Assembly: GCF_013113735.1 (NCBI RefSeq)
Contig: NZ_CP053346.1
Span: 372,001-436,000 of the forward strand
Length of the DNA stretch: 64,000 nucleotides
Reading direction: 5' to 3'
Source: Sphingomonas sp. AP4-R1
GTDB taxonomy: Bacteria > Pseudomonadota > Alphaproteobacteria > Sphingomonadales > Sphingomonadaceae
Part shown: positions 17,308-24,982 of the stretch, piece after piece
Numbering within the stretch: the first letter of the stretch is position 1
Layout of the letters: each line of letters opens with the position of its first letter
Notes under the pieces: generated by a model
What the model was told of the DNA's origin: nothing
What the model saw: the letters and a program-made list of their open reading frames with translations, nothing else
The model's database searches: none
Translations under genes and position numbers: made by a program

Positions 17308-18540
17308 TCAGGCGGCGTACTCCAGGACCGGCAAACGCCTGGCTTCGGCTGCCGCGACGAAGCCGTCGAACAGCGCCTGCATCGCCGGCTTCTTGTAAGG
17401 AAAGACGGTGACGTCATCCATATCGTGGACGACCATCGCGACGTCGAGTTCGAACACCAGCAGGCGGCCGTCAGGAAGTTCCGCGCAATCGATCCCGAAA
17501 TAATCGAGCCCGATGCGGCGATAGAGCGCCTCGAATGCGGCGCGATGGCGAACGGCAAAATCGTCGTCGAATCTCTCCATCCAGTCCGCTTCTATGGCCC
17601 GCTTGCGCGCGTTCTCCATCATCCCGGCATTGAGATAATGGACCATCCAGTGGTCCGAGAGTGCCAGGTGGCTGGGATAGGGCTTGCCATCGATCAACAC
17701 GATGCGCTGCTTGCTGAACCAGCCCTCCGCCCCCCGATAATCGATGAACGGCGCGGCATAGAAATGCGTGGAGCCCTCGCCGTCCAGGTAACGCGCGATG
17801 GCGGCCTCATCGTCCAGCTTGTCCATGCCATGGCCCGCATGCGTGCCGATCGGCCGCACGATGAGCGGAAAAGCGCTTCCCAGCACCTGCATAGCGTCAG
17901 CGCCCGCCGCCACGGCCGCAAGCGCATCGCGCGGGAAGCGGCGATTGGCGGGCACGAGGATCGAGGGTTCGTCGTCCAGCAGCGCGCTCACACCGTCGCG
18001 CGTCAGGCCGGCAATTAGCGTCGGATCATTGTTCATGATCGGTCCGTCCCAACCGGCCAGCAGCTCCGCCATGCGCGTCAGAACGGGACCATGGTGATTG
18101 GCCTCGCCGATCGCGAAGAAGGCGACGTCATGGGCCGGCAGATTGCGGAGATCGGCCGTATCGCCATCGACGAAATGGAGCCACAGGACGGCGTTCGATC
18201 CGTTGAGCAGGAAATCCAGCGGCGTATTGGCCATGAAGTCACCGGGCGTGACGAAGGCCAGCAGGCGAATGCCGCTGCCGTCGCCATGCACGATGCAGAA
18301 ATCCTTTTGTATGCGTGTGGCCTCGTCGAGCAGAGAGCGTGCCTGATCGGCGAAGCTGTGAGCTTGCAGCAGCATCGACATGTCCATCATCGCCGCAGCG
18401 TCGCGCGCGTCGACGACGATGCGGTCGGCCAGCGCCTGCAAGTGTCCGGACACATCGATCTCGTTGAATGCCATCGGCAGCACGCGGTGCAGCCCAAGGA
18501 TCTCGCTCCGTGCGTCGATTGCGGGAATCGCGTCTTGCAA
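17308..18540 (-). CDS. ATP-grasp (RimK/glutathione-synthetase-like) ligase, unknown substrate
   Basis: 410 residues from TTG at 18538-18540. The GAGGAG formed by the upstream stop region is 7 nt away; a TTG at 18546 is only 1 nt from it and is less likely. N-terminal blocks TPGDFMANTPLDFLLNG (98-114) and HDVAFFAIGEANHH (137-150) precede an ATP-grasp fold: nucleotide-binding FPLIVRPIGTHAGHG (224-238), then FIDYRGAEGWFSKQRIVLID and DHWMVHYLNAG. The C-terminal metal/ATP block is YFGIDCAELPDGRLLVFELD (347-366). Here the usual E-x-N appears as Glu364-Leu-Asp366. Similar C-terminal domains occur after TPR repeats in uncharacterised proteobacterial proteins. It starts 11 nt after the PLP decarboxylase stop, so the pair is an operon. 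ATP-grasp enzymes join a carboxylate to an amine or thiol; the substrate here is unknown. Confidence 0.82.
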   Translation of the reverse strand: MQDAIPAIDARSEILGLHRVLPMAFNEIDVSGHLQALADRIVVDARDAAAMMDMSMLLQAHSFADQARSLLDEATRIQKDFCIVHGDGSGIRLLAFVTPGDFMANTPLDFLLNGSNAVLWLHFVDGDTADLRNLPAHDVAFFAIGEANHHGPVLTRMAELLAGWDGPIMNNDPTLIAGLTRDGVSALLDDEPSILVPANRRFPRDALAAVAAGADAMQVLGSAFPLIVRPIGTHAGHGMDKLDDEAAIARYLDGEGSTHFYAAPFIDYRGAEGWFSKQRIVLIDGKPYPSHLALSDHWMVHYLNAGMMENARKRAIEADWMERFDDDFAVRHRAAFEALYRRIGLDYFGIDCAELPDGRLLVFELDVAMVVHDMDDVTVFPYKKPAMQALFDGFVAAAEARRLPVLEYAA

Positions 18541-18551
18541 AATCAAGCTCC

Positions 18552-20093
18552 TCAGGCGCGGGATAAAAGGTCGCCGCCGGCGGCCAGCACAGACTCGACC
18601 AGCCGGTCCACATCCGCCTCGGTCGTGCGGTGATTGACGAAGGCGGCGCGGATCGCGGGCTTGCCGCCGATCGTCGTCAGCGAAGGCGCAACCTCCCCAA
18701 TGGCGTGAAGCCGCTCGACGATCCGCGCGTTGATCGCCCCGTCATCCAAAGCGTCGCGCGATGCATAGCCGAAGCAAACGATGTTCAGTTCCACCGGCGC
18801 GAGCAGCACCAGATCCGGCTCATGCGCGATCCGCTCGGCCAGAGAGCGGGCGAGACGACAGCTCGCGGCCATGGCATGGCCCAGCGCGCGCACGCCGTAG
18901 GTCTTGAGCGTGAACCACGTCTTGAGCGCCCGGAAACCACGCGAGAGATCGGGCCCGGTATCGCAAGGCCACCATTCGCCAGCCGCAAGCCCTGTTTTGG
19001 CGCGCGTCAGATAGGCGGCGGGCGACGCAAACGTTTCGCGCTGCCATGCGCCGTCGCGCACCAGCAGGAAGCCGGCGTCGTAAGGCACCTGCCCCCATTT
19101 ATGGAAATCGAAGGCGAGGCTGTCGCACAGTTCGATCCCATCGAAGAGCGGCGCGAGTTCGTCGGAAAGAATGCCGAGCGCGCCGAGCGCGCCATCTATA
19201 TGAAAATGGATCCGATGCTCGGCCGCAATGCGCGCGAGACCTGCCAGATCGTCCACGGCCCCAACGTTCACCGTGCCGGCCGTACCGACGATGAGGAAGG
19301 GCCGAAAACCGTCCGCCTCGTCACGAACGATCTGGCGACGCAGCGCCGCGAGATCGATCTGGCCCCGCTCGTTGGTCAGCACCCGCCGGAGATTGTCGCT
19401 GCCGATACCGGCCATTTCCATAGCGCGCGGCACGCAGCCATGCACGCCCTCGGAGGCATAGGCGACCAGCTTGTCGCCAGCCCGCACGCCCCCTGTCCGC
19501 ACACCGCTCCCGCAGACCCGCGTGCGTGCGATCAGCAGCGCGACGAAATTGGCCTGCGAGGTGCCCGTCAGAAAGAGGCCGTCGGCGGTGGAGGGGAAGC
19601 CGAATATCTCGCGCATCCAAGCAACGATCTGCTGCTCGACGGCGATCGGCATATGGTCGCGACCGCCCAGATTGGCGTTGAGGCCGCCCGCCAGCATTTC
19701 CGCGAGCATGCCCACCGGCGTGCCTCCGCCCTGCACCCAGCCCATGAAGCCCGGATGGATATTGCCGCTGCCATACGGCAGAATCGTCTCGCGGAAGCCG
19801 GCATGGACCTCTGCCAGATCGACCGGCTCGATCGGCAATGGCGCGCGCATCGCCGCACGAATATGATCGGGAGCGCACTGCCACACCGGCTGCTGGGCCA
19901 GCCCCTCCAGATGATCGAACATGTCGTCGAGCATGCGATGGCCCTGTCGCCGCACCGCGCCCCAATCCTGCGGATCAAGGGTCGCCGATGGCGTGGTCGC
20001 CTCGGGGGAGAGCGCTGGAACCGGGCGCGAACGCGCGACCGTCTCGCCTTCGCGATCGAGCACCGACGGAACCCGGCTTTGTAGCGACATCAT
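18552..20093 (-). CDS. PLP-dependent group II decarboxylase (aromatic/L-amino-acid type)
   Basis: 513 residues. The PLP lysine is Lys332 in FDFHKWGQVPYDAGFL, and the pyridine-N aspartate is Asp300 in FHIDGALGALG. PYGSGNIHPGFMGWVQGG (107-124) and FLTGTSQANFVALLIARTRV (174-193) are typical fold-type I group II decarboxylase blocks (aromatic-amino-acid, glutamate, 2,4-diaminobutyrate or tyrosine decarboxylases). Two adjacent ATGs (20091-20093 and 20088-20090) follow AAGGA; the second has better spacing. The TGA stop is part of the downstream SD (TGAGGAG), which couples it to the ATP-grasp gene. The amino-acid substrate cannot be read from sequence; an amine product passed to the ligase is an inference. 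Confidence 0.85.
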   Translation of the reverse strand: MMSLQSRVPSVLDREGETVARSRPVPALSPEATTPSATLDPQDWGAVRRQGHRMLDDMFDHLEGLAQQPVWQCAPDHIRAAMRAPLPIEPVDLAEVHAGFRETILPYGSGNIHPGFMGWVQGGGTPVGMLAEMLAGGLNANLGGRDHMPIAVEQQIVAWMREIFGFPSTADGLFLTGTSQANFVALLIARTRVCGSGVRTGGVRAGDKLVAYASEGVHGCVPRAMEMAGIGSDNLRRVLTNERGQIDLAALRRQIVRDEADGFRPFLIVGTAGTVNVGAVDDLAGLARIAAEHRIHFHIDGALGALGILSDELAPLFDGIELCDSLAFDFHKWGQVPYDAGFLLVRDGAWQRETFASPAAYLTRAKTGLAAGEWWPCDTGPDLSRGFRALKTWFTLKTYGVRALGHAMAASCRLARSLAERIAHEPDLVLLAPVELNIVCFGYASRDALDDGAINARIVERLHAIGEVAPSLTTIGGKPAIRAAFVNHRTTEADVDRLVESVLAAGGDLLSRA

Positions 20094-20370
20094 AGTCCTT
20101 CACGTATCCGCACGACAGCGCCTCTTCGTGAGGTTGCGTTTTGCCGTGTCGGCAAACCCGAACCCTGCCTCATCCTAATGCGGCGAAGATGGTTAAGCGG
20201 GATTTAAGGGCATAACTTTGCAGTGCGCGGGCGCGTTGGGAGACGTTACGCCCACACCCATCCGCATGTCTTCCGGGGTCGTTCGGCCCGCCATGCATCC
20301 ACCCGTCGCTATTTTCCGTCGCGACGAGCGGGGCTCGCGCTTGTCACGCGGAGGCGCTAATCGACCCCGC

Positions 20371-21117
20371 ATGCGCCGTGGTCATCGCCCCTCCCAGCCC
20401 GTTTCCGGCAAGCCCCGTTTCTGGGGCCGTCATGCCGTCGCTTCCGCTCTCGCCAATCCCGAGCGGACGATTCGCCGCATCTGGGTGACGCGTGAAGCGG
20501 CGGCGGCCTTCGGCGGATTTCCCGACCATATCCCGACGAGCTTCGCCGAAGTGACCGATCTCGCGCGGCTGGTTCCCGGCGATGCGCCGCACCAGGGCAT
20601 CGTGATCGAGGTGGATCCGCTCGACGACATCTGGCTGGCCGACCTGCTGGAGCGCGGCGAGAGCAACCAGCGCCCGCTGATCGTGCTGGATCAGGTGACC
20701 GATCCGCACAATGTCGGCGCGGTGCTGCGCTCGGCCGCCGCCTTCGATGCGCTGGGCATCGTCACGCAGGACCGCCACGCCCCGCCGGAAGGCGGCGCGT
20801 TGGCCAAGGCCGCCTCGGGCGCGCTGGAATTCGTGCCGTGGGTGCGCGTGGTGAACCTCGCCCGCGCGCTCGACGAGATTGGCGAGGCGGGCTTCTGGCG
20901 GATCGGGCTGACGGGCGCCGGCAAGCGCACCTTCAACGACGCGATCGGCACGGCGCGCGTGGCCGTGGTGCTGGGCGCCGAGGGCGAGGGCATGCGCCAG
21001 AATACCGAGGCGCATTGCGACGAACTCGCGCGGCTGCCGATCAGCCCGCGCGTGGAAAGCCTCAACATCTCGAACGCCGCCGCCATCGCGCTCTACGCGC
21101 TGGCGACGCGGGGCTAA
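20371..21117 (+). CDS. rlmB: 23S rRNA (guanosine-2251-2'-O)-methyltransferase RlmB
   Basis: 248 residues from ATG 20371 (MRRGHRPSQ), which matches the usual RlmB length; an open extension to 20218 has no family support. The N-terminal substrate-binding domain begins WGRHAVASALANPERTI. The SpoU-type knot motifs are LDQVTDPHNVGAVLRSAAAF, VVLGAEGEGM and ISPRVESLNISNAAAIALY. It methylates G2251 in the peptidyl-transferase P-loop. A TTGTCA at 20341-20346 could be a -35 element. Confidence 0.92.
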   Translation: MRRGHRPSQPVSGKPRFWGRHAVASALANPERTIRRIWVTREAAAAFGGFPDHIPTSFAEVTDLARLVPGDAPHQGIVIEVDPLDDIWLADLLERGESNQRPLIVLDQVTDPHNVGAVLRSAAAFDALGIVTQDRHAPPEGGALAKAASGALEFVPWVRVVNLARALDEIGEAGFWRIGLTGAGKRTFNDAIGTARVAVVLGAEGEGMRQNTEAHCDELARLPISPRVESLNISNAAAIALYALATRG

Positions 21118-21137
21118 CCTTCGACCATTCTCCCTTT

Positions 21138-21224
21138 ATCCGTTCGTGCTGGGCGAAGTCGAAGCACGGGCTTCACGCGCGGCGCTTGCGGCACGTTCTT
21201 CGACTTCGCTCAGAACGAACGGAT
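21138..21224. repeat. Intergenic inverted repeat, family A
   Basis: Arms ATCCGTTCGTGCTGGGCGAA and TTCGCTCAGAACGAACGGAT with an internal GCACGGGCTTCACG segment shared with the 31590 and 45584 copies. It lies between the convergent rlmB and ferredoxin genes. Confidence 0.85.
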
Positions 21225-21282
21225 CCTGGGCGTTTCGAAATAAAGGGGGGCTTGAGCCTGCGGGCCAAACCCCACCCCTTCC

Positions 21283-21600
21283 TCAATCCTCTTCGGCGAT
21301 CCGGATCGCCAGACCGTCCACCGCCGCGCTGAAGGGCACCTGGCAGGACAGGCGCGAGGTTTCGTCGCGCGTGTCGGAGCTGTCGAGCAGATCGCTCTCA
21401 TCCTCGCTCATCGGCGGCAGGCGATCGGCGAAGGCCGGATCGACATGGATGTGGCAGGTGGCGCAGGAGCAGCAGCCGCCGCACAGAGCGAGCAGTTCGT
21501 CGATCCCGGCGTCGCGGATGACCTCCATCACCGACAGGCCGTCCTCGCCCTCGATCTCCTGCGTGCTTCCATCGCGCAGGGTGACGATCAGCTTGGGCAT
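21283..21600 (-). CDS. Adrenodoxin-type [2Fe-2S] ferredoxin
   Basis: 105 residues from the ATG at 21600 ([10 protein letters not shown]), with GGAG 8 nt upstream. Cluster ligands are Cys40, Cys46, Cys49 ([17 protein letters not shown]) and Cys86 (RLSCQVPF), the C-x5-C-x2-C...C pattern of vertebrate/putidaredoxin-type ferredoxins. These pass single electrons from a reductase to P450s or to Fe-S assembly. No reductase or P450 is in the window, so the partner is unknown. Confidence 0.93.
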   Translation of the reverse strand: MPKLIVTLRDGSTQEIEGEDGLSVMEVIRDAGIDELLALCGGCCSCATCHIHVDPAFADRLPPMSEDESDLLDSSDTRDETSRLSCQVPFSAAVDGLAIRIAEED

Positions 21601-21674
21601 TTGCGGGCTCCGGACTAGGTAGGATGCGGGCGCTCCTATGGCGCGGACTAACATGATGCAAGCAGGGGCGCGGG

Positions 21675-22319
21675 ATGGGACTGAGCGAAGGCGACCTGCG
21701 GCGCGGGCTGGATGCGCTGGCGAAGGTGGAACCCGCCTTCGCGGCGGGGCTCGCCTTGCACGGCTATCCCGCCCCCCGCACCGGCGTGCGCGGCCATGTC
21801 GCCTTGCTGCGGACGATCGTGGGCCAGCAGGTGTCGACCGCTTCGGCCAATGCCATTTACGGGCGGCTGGAGGCGCTGATCGGGCCGACGATGGACGTGG
21901 CTGTGATCGTCGCCACGCCGGACGAATCGATGCGCGCGGTGGGCCTGTCGCGCCAGAAGATCTCCTACGTGAAGAGCCTCGCCGAGTTGATCGCGAACGG
22001 CGAGCTGGATCTGGCGCACCTGCCCGAGGATGACGAGGAGGCGATCGCGCAGCTGACCCGGATCAAGGGCATCGGCCGCTGGTCGGCGGAAATCTATCTG
22101 CTGTTCGCGGAGGGTCGGCCGGACGTGTGGCCGGCGGGCGACCTCGCCGTGCAGATCGAGATCGGCCACCTGCTGGGCCATGACGCGCGCCCGGCCGAGA
22201 AGCTGGTGCGGAGCCTGTCCGGCCCCTGGAGCCCGCATCGCGGCGCACTCGCCATCTTCGCCTGGCACCATTACGGGCGCCGCCTTTCCGCCAAGGGTGC
22301 CGACAAGGCGCCGATCTGA
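21675..22319 (+). CDS. HhH-GPD DNA-3-methyladenine glycosylase (AlkA-like)
   Basis: 214 residues. The helix-hairpin-helix is [18 protein letters not shown] (127-144), and the catalytic aspartate is Asp156 (WPAGDLAVQ). There is no Fe-S Cys cluster and no N-terminal AlkA beta domain, so it resembles the short AlkA/Mpg2-like glycosylases that remove alkylated purines. It begins 74 nt from the divergent ferredoxin gene and ends before a repeat. Confidence 0.9.
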   Translation: MGLSEGDLRRGLDALAKVEPAFAAGLALHGYPAPRTGVRGHVALLRTIVGQQVSTASANAIYGRLEALIGPTMDVAVIVATPDESMRAVGLSRQKISYVKSLAELIANGELDLAHLPEDDEEAIAQLTRIKGIGRWSAEIYLLFAEGRPDVWPAGDLAVQIEIGHLLGHDARPAEKLVRSLSGPWSPHRGALAIFAWHHYGRRLSAKGADKAPI

Positions 22320-22351
22320 GCTACGCGGGCGAACGACATCTTGCCCGCCCT

Positions 22352-22408
22352 TGCGAGCGAGGCGACGCACTCCGGATTCCCGCGTCGGGAAAGGATGCGT
22401 CGCTCGCA
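22352..22408. repeat. Intergenic inverted repeat (TGCGAGCGAGGCGACGC...)
   Basis: Imperfect facing arms TGCGAGCGAGGCGACGCACT and GGATGCGTCGCTCGCA sit between the convergent glycosylase and nucleotidyltransferase genes. It is related in wording to family B (TGCGAGCG) but distinct. Confidence 0.65.
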
Positions 22409-22420
22409 GAGGTGATCCGG

Positions 22421-23212
22421 TCAGTGCACCTCGCGTGCGGCGAGGATCGCCTCGGCCAGTTCGTGATCGCTGACCTTGTCCACGTCGATCCCGGCTTCCG
22501 CGAAGGGCAGAGCCACGGGCCTGGCCGTCATGCCGAACTTGCGGCCCACGGCCAGCATCGCCGCATCCAGCGTGATCGTGCGCGTGATCGCGCGCACGGC
22601 CAGCCAGGGGCCGAAATGGGAGATCAGCTTGATCGCCTTCTTGCGATCGCGCTCCACCTCGCTCCAGAGTTTCAGCGCCACCTGCGCGCGATCCGATTGC
22701 AGCGCGAACAGATTGGCGCCCGACCAGGCCTCGCCCGCGAATTTCAGCCAGGTGCGGCGATTGTCGGGATAGGCGGCCAGAAGCGTACGCCGACCGACCA
22801 CGCCGACCGCGACATCCGCATCGCCGGCACCCGCGATCATCGCCTCGATCATCGGCACGGTGAGCAGGGGATGATCGGCGGTCGTCACCAGCACCGGCCA
22901 GGGCGCGGCGGCCGTACCCGCCACGGCGGCGACGCTGGTGGCGATGCCGCTGTCCGAATGGACCGTGCCGATGCGCGGCTCCTCCGCCATCCACGCGCAA
23001 TCGCCGTCGAACAGGAATTCGGGCGTCTGCGCCATCACGACCACGCGGCCGATGGCCGGGGCCGCCAGCAGCGTCTTCGCGACGCGGCTCAGCATCGCCT
23101 CGCCGCCCACCTTCACCTTGGCCTTGCGGCTTTCGCCGAGCGCATGGGCGAGAGGATCGATGCCGGGCCGCTGACCGGCGAGCAGGATCGCGGTCCAGCT
23201 CGCCTCGCTCAT
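22421..23212 (-). CDS. MobA-like nucleotidyltransferase
   Basis: 263 residues with a GT-A nucleotidyltransferase N-terminus (TAILLAGQRPGIDPLAHALG, then KAKVKVGGEAMLSRV) and VLVTTADHPLLT as the metal-binding Asp motif. Family members transfer NMP to sugars, molybdopterin or polyol phosphates. Its start overlaps the CDP-alcohol phosphotransferase gene by 4 nt (ATGA). That suggests it activates a polar head group (for example inositol phosphate) for that enzyme rather than serving molybdenum cofactor synthesis. This substrate is inferred. Confidence 0.8.
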   Translation of the reverse strand: MSEASWTAILLAGQRPGIDPLAHALGESRKAKVKVGGEAMLSRVAKTLLAAPAIGRVVVMAQTPEFLFDGDCAWMAEEPRIGTVHSDSGIATSVAAVAGTAAAPWPVLVTTADHPLLTVPMIEAMIAGAGDADVAVGVVGRRTLLAAYPDNRRTWLKFAGEAWSGANLFALQSDRAQVALKLWSEVERDRKKAIKLISHFGPWLAVRAITRTITLDAAMLAVGRKFGMTARPVALPFAEAGIDVDKVSDHELAEAILAAREVH

Positions 23213-24276
23213 TCGAGCCAGCTCTTCACCGGGCGCCCACGCGCGCGATCAAACATGGCCTGCGCCAGCTGCACGAGATGGACGACGAGCGAGATCACTG
23301 TCCACCACGCCACCGCCAGCAGCCCCCAGTCGGGCCGGCCGATGGCGAGCAGGGCGGTGAGGATCACCATGTTCGGATTGCGCCGCGCGGTGATCAGGCG
23401 GAACCAGCTGTCGAAGCGACGCCAAACATGGATGTGGATGCCGAACAGAGCGATGAACGCGCCCTCGATCAGCCGCTGGATCACATAGCCGCCCATGATC
23501 GCCACCATGCTCAGCCAGAAATCCGTCTCCGATAGCGGGCGGCCATAGGCGATCAGCCCGACGCCCCAGCCATACCACCAGAAGGGCGGATGGACGAGAT
23601 CCATGCCATGATCGAACACATTGCCCCAGGCGGACGAGGTGATCGTGCAGCGCGCGAGCTTTCCGTCGACCGTATCGAGGATCATCATGAACAGGCCGGC
23701 GGCGAGGCCGGGCCAGTAATCGCCGGTGAAGAAGCACCAGGTGGCGATCACGCAGAAGACCGCGCTGATCGTGGTCACCTGATTGGGCGTGATCCCGAAG
23801 CGCGCGGCGATGCGCGTCATGTGGAACGCCCATTCGGGCCACATATATTTGGTGAGGATATCGGTGACGCCCTTGTAGGCGCCCCAATAGCTCGCCCGCT
23901 CGATCAGGCCGACCGTGGCGGGGGTGAGCCGCTCCATGAAGGGACGCTCGCGCTTGCGGAGCGTCTGATTCTCGACCTCGGTCGTCTCCTGCGGGATCGC
24001 CTCCAGCCGGGCGGGATCGGGGCGGCCCGGCGTGACGTGCGCGATCACCGGCACGCCATCGCGCGTAATCGCCGTGCCGGGCCGCGCGGCCGCATATTTC
24101 AGCCACAGAGGATCGAACACATACGCGAGATCGACGATCAGCGCCTCGCCTCCCCCGGCGCTTTCGGCCAGCGCGAAGCCCTGCGCCGCGGCGATGCGGC
24201 GCAGTCTCTCCCGTGTGGTCATGCCCCAGATCAGCGTATCGGTGTCGCCGGCAGGAACCAGCGGCGGCAATGTCAT
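23209..24276 (-). CDS. CDP-alcohol phosphatidyltransferase family membrane enzyme
   Basis: 355 residues from ATG 24276 (MTLPPLVPAG); the start overlaps the tetR stop by 4 nt. An N-terminal soluble region of about 110 residues (MTTRERLRRIAAAQGFALAE, VDLAYVFDPLWLKYAAARPG) precedes the polytopic catalytic domain with MMILDTVDGKLARCTITSSA and GNVFDHGMDL, the D-x2-DG-x2-AR-x8-G-x3-D-x3-D signature. Such enzymes move a phospho-alcohol from a CDP-activated donor to a lipid or polyol. With the adjacent nucleotidyltransferase it could make an inositol- or glycerol-phosphate head group. The actual lipid is unknown. Confidence 0.88.
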   Translation of the reverse strand: MTLPPLVPAGDTDTLIWGMTTRERLRRIAAAQGFALAESAGGGEALIVDLAYVFDPLWLKYAAARPGTAITRDGVPVIAHVTPGRPDPARLEAIPQETTEVENQTLRKRERPFMERLTPATVGLIERASYWGAYKGVTDILTKYMWPEWAFHMTRIAARFGITPNQVTTISAVFCVIATWCFFTGDYWPGLAAGLFMMILDTVDGKLARCTITSSAWGNVFDHGMDLVHPPFWWYGWGVGLIAYGRPLSETDFWLSMVAIMGGYVIQRLIEGAFIALFGIHIHVWRRFDSWFRLITARRNPNMVILTALLAIGRPDWGLLAVAWWTVISLVVHLVQLAQAMFDRARGRPVKSWLE

Positions 24277-24905
24277 TCGGTCGTGCCCCAAATTCGCAGG
24301 AAGCCCTCCACCGCCAGATCCACATCCGCTTCCGGGGTGGAACTCGGTCCACCCGCGCGATGCCAGATCATGTCGGAGAAGCAGCCCGCCTGGCACAAGG
24401 ACAAAAACTGCCGCGCCGCAACCTCCGAATCCCCCTGCCGCAAATGTCCGGCCGCCATTTCGCTGGCGATATAGATGGCCAGCCGGGCGCGCGTCCGCTT
24501 GGGGCCGCTTTCATAGAAGACCCGAGTCATCTCCGGAAAGCGATGCCCCTCGGCCGCGAGCAGGCGCTTCAAGCCGAGCGACTCGGGCGACAATATCTTG
24601 GCGACGAAAACGCGGCCGAAGCGTCGGAGCGCCGCCTCCGTGCCGCCGCCGATCAGCAGCGCCTCATCCAATGCGCCCGCGAAATCGCCGACGAGCTTGT
24701 CGACGAACGCCTGAAACAGATCCTCCTTCGAGGGGAAATGACTCCACAGGGTCGTCTTGGAGCCGCCGCATTGCGCCGCTATCCGGGACATGGACGTTGC
24801 CGCGAACCCATGTTCGAGGAACGCACGTTTGGCGATCTCGATAATGGCTTCGCGACGGCACTCCTTCCGTTCGTCGCGTTTGGTCCTGGCAATCGGCTCG
24901 CTCAT
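24273..24905 (-). CDS. TetR family transcriptional regulator
   Basis: 210 residues from ATG 24905 (MSEPIARTKRDERKE). The N-terminal HTH reads REAIIEIAKRAFLEHGFAAT and GSKTTLWSHFPSKEDLFQAF; the C-terminal ligand domain is AcrR-like. No SD is visible. A -35 TTGTCA (24934-24939 on the complement) and a -10 TATAGT (24912-24917) spaced 16 nt place the transcript start at about the ATG, so the mRNA may be leaderless. It is divergent from the efflux operon and is the first gene of the lipid-enzyme operon. Confidence 0.9.
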   Translation of the reverse strand: MSEPIARTKRDERKECRREAIIEIAKRAFLEHGFAATSMSRIAAQCGGSKTTLWSHFPSKEDLFQAFVDKLVGDFAGALDEALLIGGGTEAALRRFGRVFVAKILSPESLGLKRLLAAEGHRFPEMTRVFYESGPKRTRARLAIYIASEMAAGHLRQGDSEVAARQFLSLCQAGCFSDMIWHRAGGPSSTPEADVDLAVEGFLRIWGTTE

Positions 24906-24910
24906 AACAA

Positions 24911-24922
24911 TACTATATAGTA
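24911..24922. promoter_or_regulatory. TetR operator 1 (TACTATATAGTA)
   Basis: A perfect 12-bp palindrome that overlaps the tetR -10 hexamer. The second, near-identical copy lies 60 nt away at the start of the efflux operon. It probably provides autorepression. Confidence 0.65.
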
Positions 24923-24970
24923 CACTTTCTTGTTGACAACCCGCCCGACCGGGAGCAGGCGCCAAAACCG

Positions 24971-24982
24971 TACTCTATGGTA
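24971..24982. promoter_or_regulatory. TetR operator 2 (TACTCTATGGTA)
   Basis: Matches operator 1 at 10 of 12 positions and keeps the palindromic TAC...GTA ends. It contains the ATG start codon of the NodT-type gene, so repressor bound here would block the efflux operon at its very beginning. Confidence 0.6.

Noticed and set aside
17024..20370. Genomic island inserted at tRNA-Tyr carrying the decarboxylase/ATP-grasp pair
   Set aside because: I looked for a copy of the tRNA 3' end between 20094 and 20370 and for an integrase, and found neither.
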